From assembly GCA_049999725.1 (NCBI GenBank), contig JBNGIS010036427.1, positions 82,087-103,731 of the forward strand: a stretch of 21,645 nucleotides of DNA, read 5' to 3'. The notes below the pieces were generated by a model, which had not been told where the DNA came from, made no database searches, and saw only the letters and a list, made by a program, of their open reading frames with translations. This stretch comes from Haplomitrium mnioides. Taxonomy: Eukaryota; Marchantiophyta; Haplomitriopsida; Calobryales. The translations under genes and the position numbers were made by a program. Each line of letters begins with the position of its first letter. The stretch's first letter is position 1. Below, piece after piece: positions 18,721 to 21,645 of this stretch.

Positions 18721-20010
18721 AGGGGTTGGTGGAGGCAATGTGTTTGGTATTTGAGTTTTGGAGACTTGTTGATTACAAACAAGCGGGTTTTTTTAGATGT
18801 GCATTTCAGAGTCTTGCTAGGAGATGCATTGTTTTGTGGTGTTTCTTTTCTCGGAGTAGAATTTTTGGAGGTGCTTCGTTGGATTACGAAGGTGCGTTCG
18901 GGATTTTGCTTACAAAGTTTTGGTGCGGTTGTGGTTCTTTCACAAGCTGACAATTTCGGAGATCGTGTCTTCGGAGGCCATGCGTTGCTCTATTCGGAAG
19001 TGCCTTGCTGAGTTTTCGGAGGTGCGCTTGCTACATGGTTTTCGGAGAATCGCGTTTGCGTTAGGAGGTAGCGTTTTTGGACGTGTGCGTCTTGGAAGTC
19101 GGGAAACAGGTCTTCGGAGGTGAATAACTCGGAGGTGTGAACATAAGGGTTTTGGAGGTGGTCCGTTAGGTTTGTGGTAGTGCGGGTAGACATTTTGGAG
19201 GTTGCATGAATCAGAGGTGCACCTTTTTCCGAAAGCGCCGTTTTGACTCGAAAGTGTGTGTTGTTGCATATTCAGAAGTGCATTCGATTTGCACTCGGAG
19301 GTTTATTGCATAACTTCATGTTTATTCGGAAGTTCATTCGGAGGTGTCTTTTTGATTTGGTGGCACGCTTGTTGATTTTCGGAGGTGTCGCGGTTGGTTT
19401 TTCGAAGATTACTGTGTGCTCAGAGGTGTGTTCGTTGTGTCTTTCGGGGGTCAGGAACGTTTGATTTTTCAGAGATGTGCGATTGAGTTTCAGAGGAGTT
19501 TTTTTTTTAAGTTACTCGGACATCAGAGGTTTCTATATCGTTCACTCGGAAGCACCGTTTCAACGATCAGAGTTTTGGATTTCGGAGGTGCGGACGTGTG
19601 GCACTCGGAAGTTTGGACTTTCACATTTTGGAGGTGTGCTGTCAGAGCTTTGGAGGTGTGTTTTCAGGAAATTTTTGGAGGTTTGATTGCGAAGTATCGG
19701 AGTCATATTTGGAGGGGTGCCGCAATGTTTTTGGAAGCGCAGCTTTGGTATTCGAAATTGTGTTTGTGGCTTTCTTTGTGTTCATAGGTCAAATTAGGGT
19801 GATCTAAAGGTGCAATGTTGGTGCCGGTGGTGTATTCAGCAAGCTTTGAGAAGAGCAAAGGTGTTGTTTTAGGTTTTTGGAGTTGTGTTTGTTGAGTTTT
19901 TAGGTCCACTTGGAGGTGCAGCGTTGCAGTCTGCGGTGCGGTTGCGGAGTTTAGGAGAGGTGTTGTTAGGGTTTATGGCGCATTTGGAGGTGTGTTTTTG
20001 CGGAAGTGAG
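18721..20010 (+). repeat. Diverged GGAGGTG-type repeat block, GT-rich
   Basis: The motif TTCGGAGGTG or TTTGGAGGTG recurs at irregular spacings of about 20 to 60 bases. I count at least 12 exact GGAGGTG matches between 18860 and 19990, plus many one-change variants (GGAGGTT, GAGGTG). The block is GT-rich on this strand and CG-rich compared with the AT-rich flanks, suggesting a diverged satellite or an expanded leader of the gene that follows. Open frames in it are shadows of the repeat. Confidence 0.6.
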
Positions 20011-20028
20011 TTAGATTGTTGTTTTGAG

Positions 20029-21292
20029 ATGAGTGGAGAGAGGCTTACCTCGTCTGGTTTCAAGGGAGTTATAATTCCTTCGGACTGGAAGAAGGAGAAG
20101 TTGATGGTAGAGAGAATCGGGCTCTTGAGTTTGCTTGAGATGTTGTGGCAGATGTATTCTCCGGCTATGGTGGCTGAGTTCATGGAGGGGCTCAAGGGTC
20201 ATGAGGTGACTGTATAAGGGAAGACTTTTGACATCACCCCTACTCTTATTCACAGTGTGTAGAAGCTTTCTAGCAATGGGCAAAATGAGCTTATGCTGGC
20301 AAGAAAGGAGGACAAACTTCCTTTGATGGTGCCTGGTGCTATGGGTCATAAGAATGGGTGGATGGTGAGAGACGTACGAGATCAAGGGCTGCGACGGGTG
20401 GCGGCTACATGGCCAGCTCTTGTGACTCCTGAGAAGGGGTCTTATATTTCAGGGAGATTTTTACTTATGCTTTATAGAGGTGCAGCACAGACCCGCTATC
20501 GATGGGCGTCCTTGTCTTGTGAGGTTGTTTTGAGGATGTTTTCCATAATGAGCCAGACTACTTGTGTGGGATTGGTGGTTTACCACATATTGCATATTGT
20601 GGGCTTGCTTGAGGAGGCGAAGAGGAGGGAGATGGATAGGATGAGATCTTACATGTCTATTCCTCCGAGGGTGACACCGTTGGTAGTGATGTCACCTACT
20701 TTATCCACACCGAGAGTGGAGACGCAGACACCTCTTATACATGGGAGGATATCATGGAGGACATGGTGACTCCTCCACCACCTGTGGGGAGCACTAAGAT
20801 GACAACGACATGGTCATTTGCTGCTTTTGACGATTAGAGGAGGAGTGGACGAGAGAGTAGTGGAGTGTCACAAGATGCCACACCAATTGAGACATTTGAG
20901 GGAGGAGGCACTAAGCTCGAGGGGGACGATCCAGCTAGACCACCGGTGGTGAGTTGTGGAGCGGATGCTCCAACTTCAGTGGTCACTCCGAGGGAGACAC
21001 GGGTCCCATCTACGGAGGTCGGACCGTCTGCGCAAGGAGACAAGTTGTTGGTAGTGTGTGATGAGTTAGTTTGCACAGCTTTCAATTTGCAGCCTCACAC
21101 AACTACATTGCGAGTAGGTATATTACATGAGCGGGAGAGAGCGATGGTGGATCCTTTGACCACACCAAGGTATGTGGCCTTGATGACTAGACATAGTGAG
21201 TTATAGCATGAGCTTGTGCATATTCAGATGCGGACTTCTTGGGAGCATCAAGTCTTGGTAGTACCTTTGTCTCTAGAAGAGCCTTCAAATTA
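20029..21292 (+). pseudogene. Plant-transposon-like protein gene, interrupted by stops
   Basis: The start is ATG at 20029-20031. The frame reads SGERLTSSGFKGVIIPSDWK, then ERIGLLSLLEMLWQMYSPAM, VAEFMEGLKGHEVTV, stop, GKTFDITPTLIHSV, stop, KLSSNGQNELMLA and on to 20769. This ...Y-x-P-x-M-V-x-x-F...V-x-G-K-x-F-x-I-T-x-x-x-I pattern resembles the domain called putative plant transposon protein, common in gag-like or transposase-like open frames of plant genomes. A frame change near 20700 leads into a Pro/Thr/Ser-rich tail (TPPPPVGSTKMTTTWSFAA) that continues with a stop at 20836 to 21206 and ends at about 21292. Two or three early stops make it non-functional as read. Other possibility: a gag of a different retroelement. 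Confidence 0.4.
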
Positions 21293-21645
21293 ATATTAGC
21301 AGTAGGGAATGATAGAATCCAAAGGATTCAAAATCTCAAAAATGTAGATCATAGAGGCATTTTTGGAAAAAGAGAACTATCTGCTAAAGGAGTTTTTGTG
21401 TGTGAGTGGATGGACAATTTTTTCCAAGGACATTACGAGAGAATGCCCACTCACGAAGTGTACAACTTACTCGATAATTTTACAAAATGGGAAGTTTATG
21501 ACTACTACACAACTTTTTTGAAAGAGAAAGATCCCCATTGTATTCTTAGTTTCTCAAGTTTTACAAAACATTGGAGAACTCATTTTTCAAATGTAAAAAT
21601 TCCAAAACGCAATAGATTTGTTGTTTATGAAACATGCAAAGAAAT
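21212..21645 (+). CDS. Transposase-like protein, 5' part, runs off the window
   Basis: The frame is open for at least 144 codons to the window edge and has no stop. After a possibly non-coding lead, it reads RRAFKLILAVGNDRIQRIQN, then RGIFGKRELSAKGVFVCEWM, HYERMPTHEVYNLL, FTKWEVYDYYTTFLKEKDP and LSFSSFTKHWRTHFSNVKIP followed by KRNRFVVYETCKE. A F-x-x-x-W-x-x-x-F-x-x-V-x-I-P-x-x-x-R-F segment ending in a C-x-x-C-like site (here Y-E-T-C) is typical of the N-terminal part of transposase or integrase-like proteins found in plants and animals. The call rests on remembered pattern, not alignment. The start codon is unclear. Confidence 0.4.

Noticed and set aside
18940-19464. Arg/Pro-rich minus frames and Gly/Phe-rich + frames
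   Set aside because: They are translation of the GGAGGTG repeat block, with no conserved domain and variable frames.
1-21645. CRISPR array
   Set aside because: The tandem repeats are head-to-tail units without unique spacers of fixed length, and the genome is eukaryotic.
1-21645. tRNA or rRNA genes
   Set aside because: I found no cloverleaf-like sequence or conserved rRNA segment by eye, though a weak one could be missed without a program.

Overview
This window looks like plant nuclear DNA from a large, repeat-rich genome; a gymnosperm, fern or lycophyte is my best guess, by inference only. Reasons: decayed Ty3-type LTR retrotransposon genes, spliceosomal introns with GTAAGT-type donors, long AT-rich spacers, simple tandem repeats, and no intact bacterial-style gene. 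Almost every coding region carries in-frame stops or frameshifts, so most are pseudogenes or fragments. Family names come from reading translated motifs by eye; no search was run.

Layout. 1-800 holds the broken C-terminal exon of a transposase-like protein (102-524, +) and a short open stretch. 800-1770 is AT-rich and empty. 1771-2934 (+, copy A) and about 3057-8943 (-, element B) are two oppositely oriented copies of one Ty3-type retroelement family. Element B keeps gag with a CCHC knuckle, a DTS aspartic protease and, in the same frame, a degenerate cytosine-C5 DNA methyltransferase-like domain. It ends in a polypurine tract and an LTR, and I see no reverse transcriptase or integrase.

8943-16908 (-) carries two head-to-tail copies of a multi-exon gene. 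The fuller copy D (12615-16908) has an N-terminal exon; a long exon with a ParB-like fold (GNHS motif) and a Lys/Ser-rich linker; an exon with a methyltransferase motif IV (DIPYG); and a last exon with a motif I (LDLYSxSTTSL) followed by AATAAA. This order (IV before I) is that of beta-class amino-methyltransferases (adenine-N6 or cytosine-N4), so the ancestor was probably a ParB-methyltransferase fusion of the kind known in bacteria and phages, now with introns. Copy C (8943-11752) has the same exon junctions but is truncated, and element B is joined to its last exon.

The introns of both copies are filled with a 24-bp tandem repeat built on the palindrome GTCCATGCGCGCATGGAC. Related arrays with 36-bp and 30-bp periods lie downstream and upstream. 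To the right are a Ser/Lys-rich open region (17473-18352, +), a GT-rich block of diverged GGAGGTG repeats (18721-20010), a broken plant-transposon-like protein gene (20029-21292, +) and, at the edge, the open start of a transposase-like gene (21212-21645, +).

Themes: two unrelated kinds of DNA methyltransferase lie side by side in mobile or repetitive surroundings, and intron-borne palindromic satellites have periods that are always a multiple of six.
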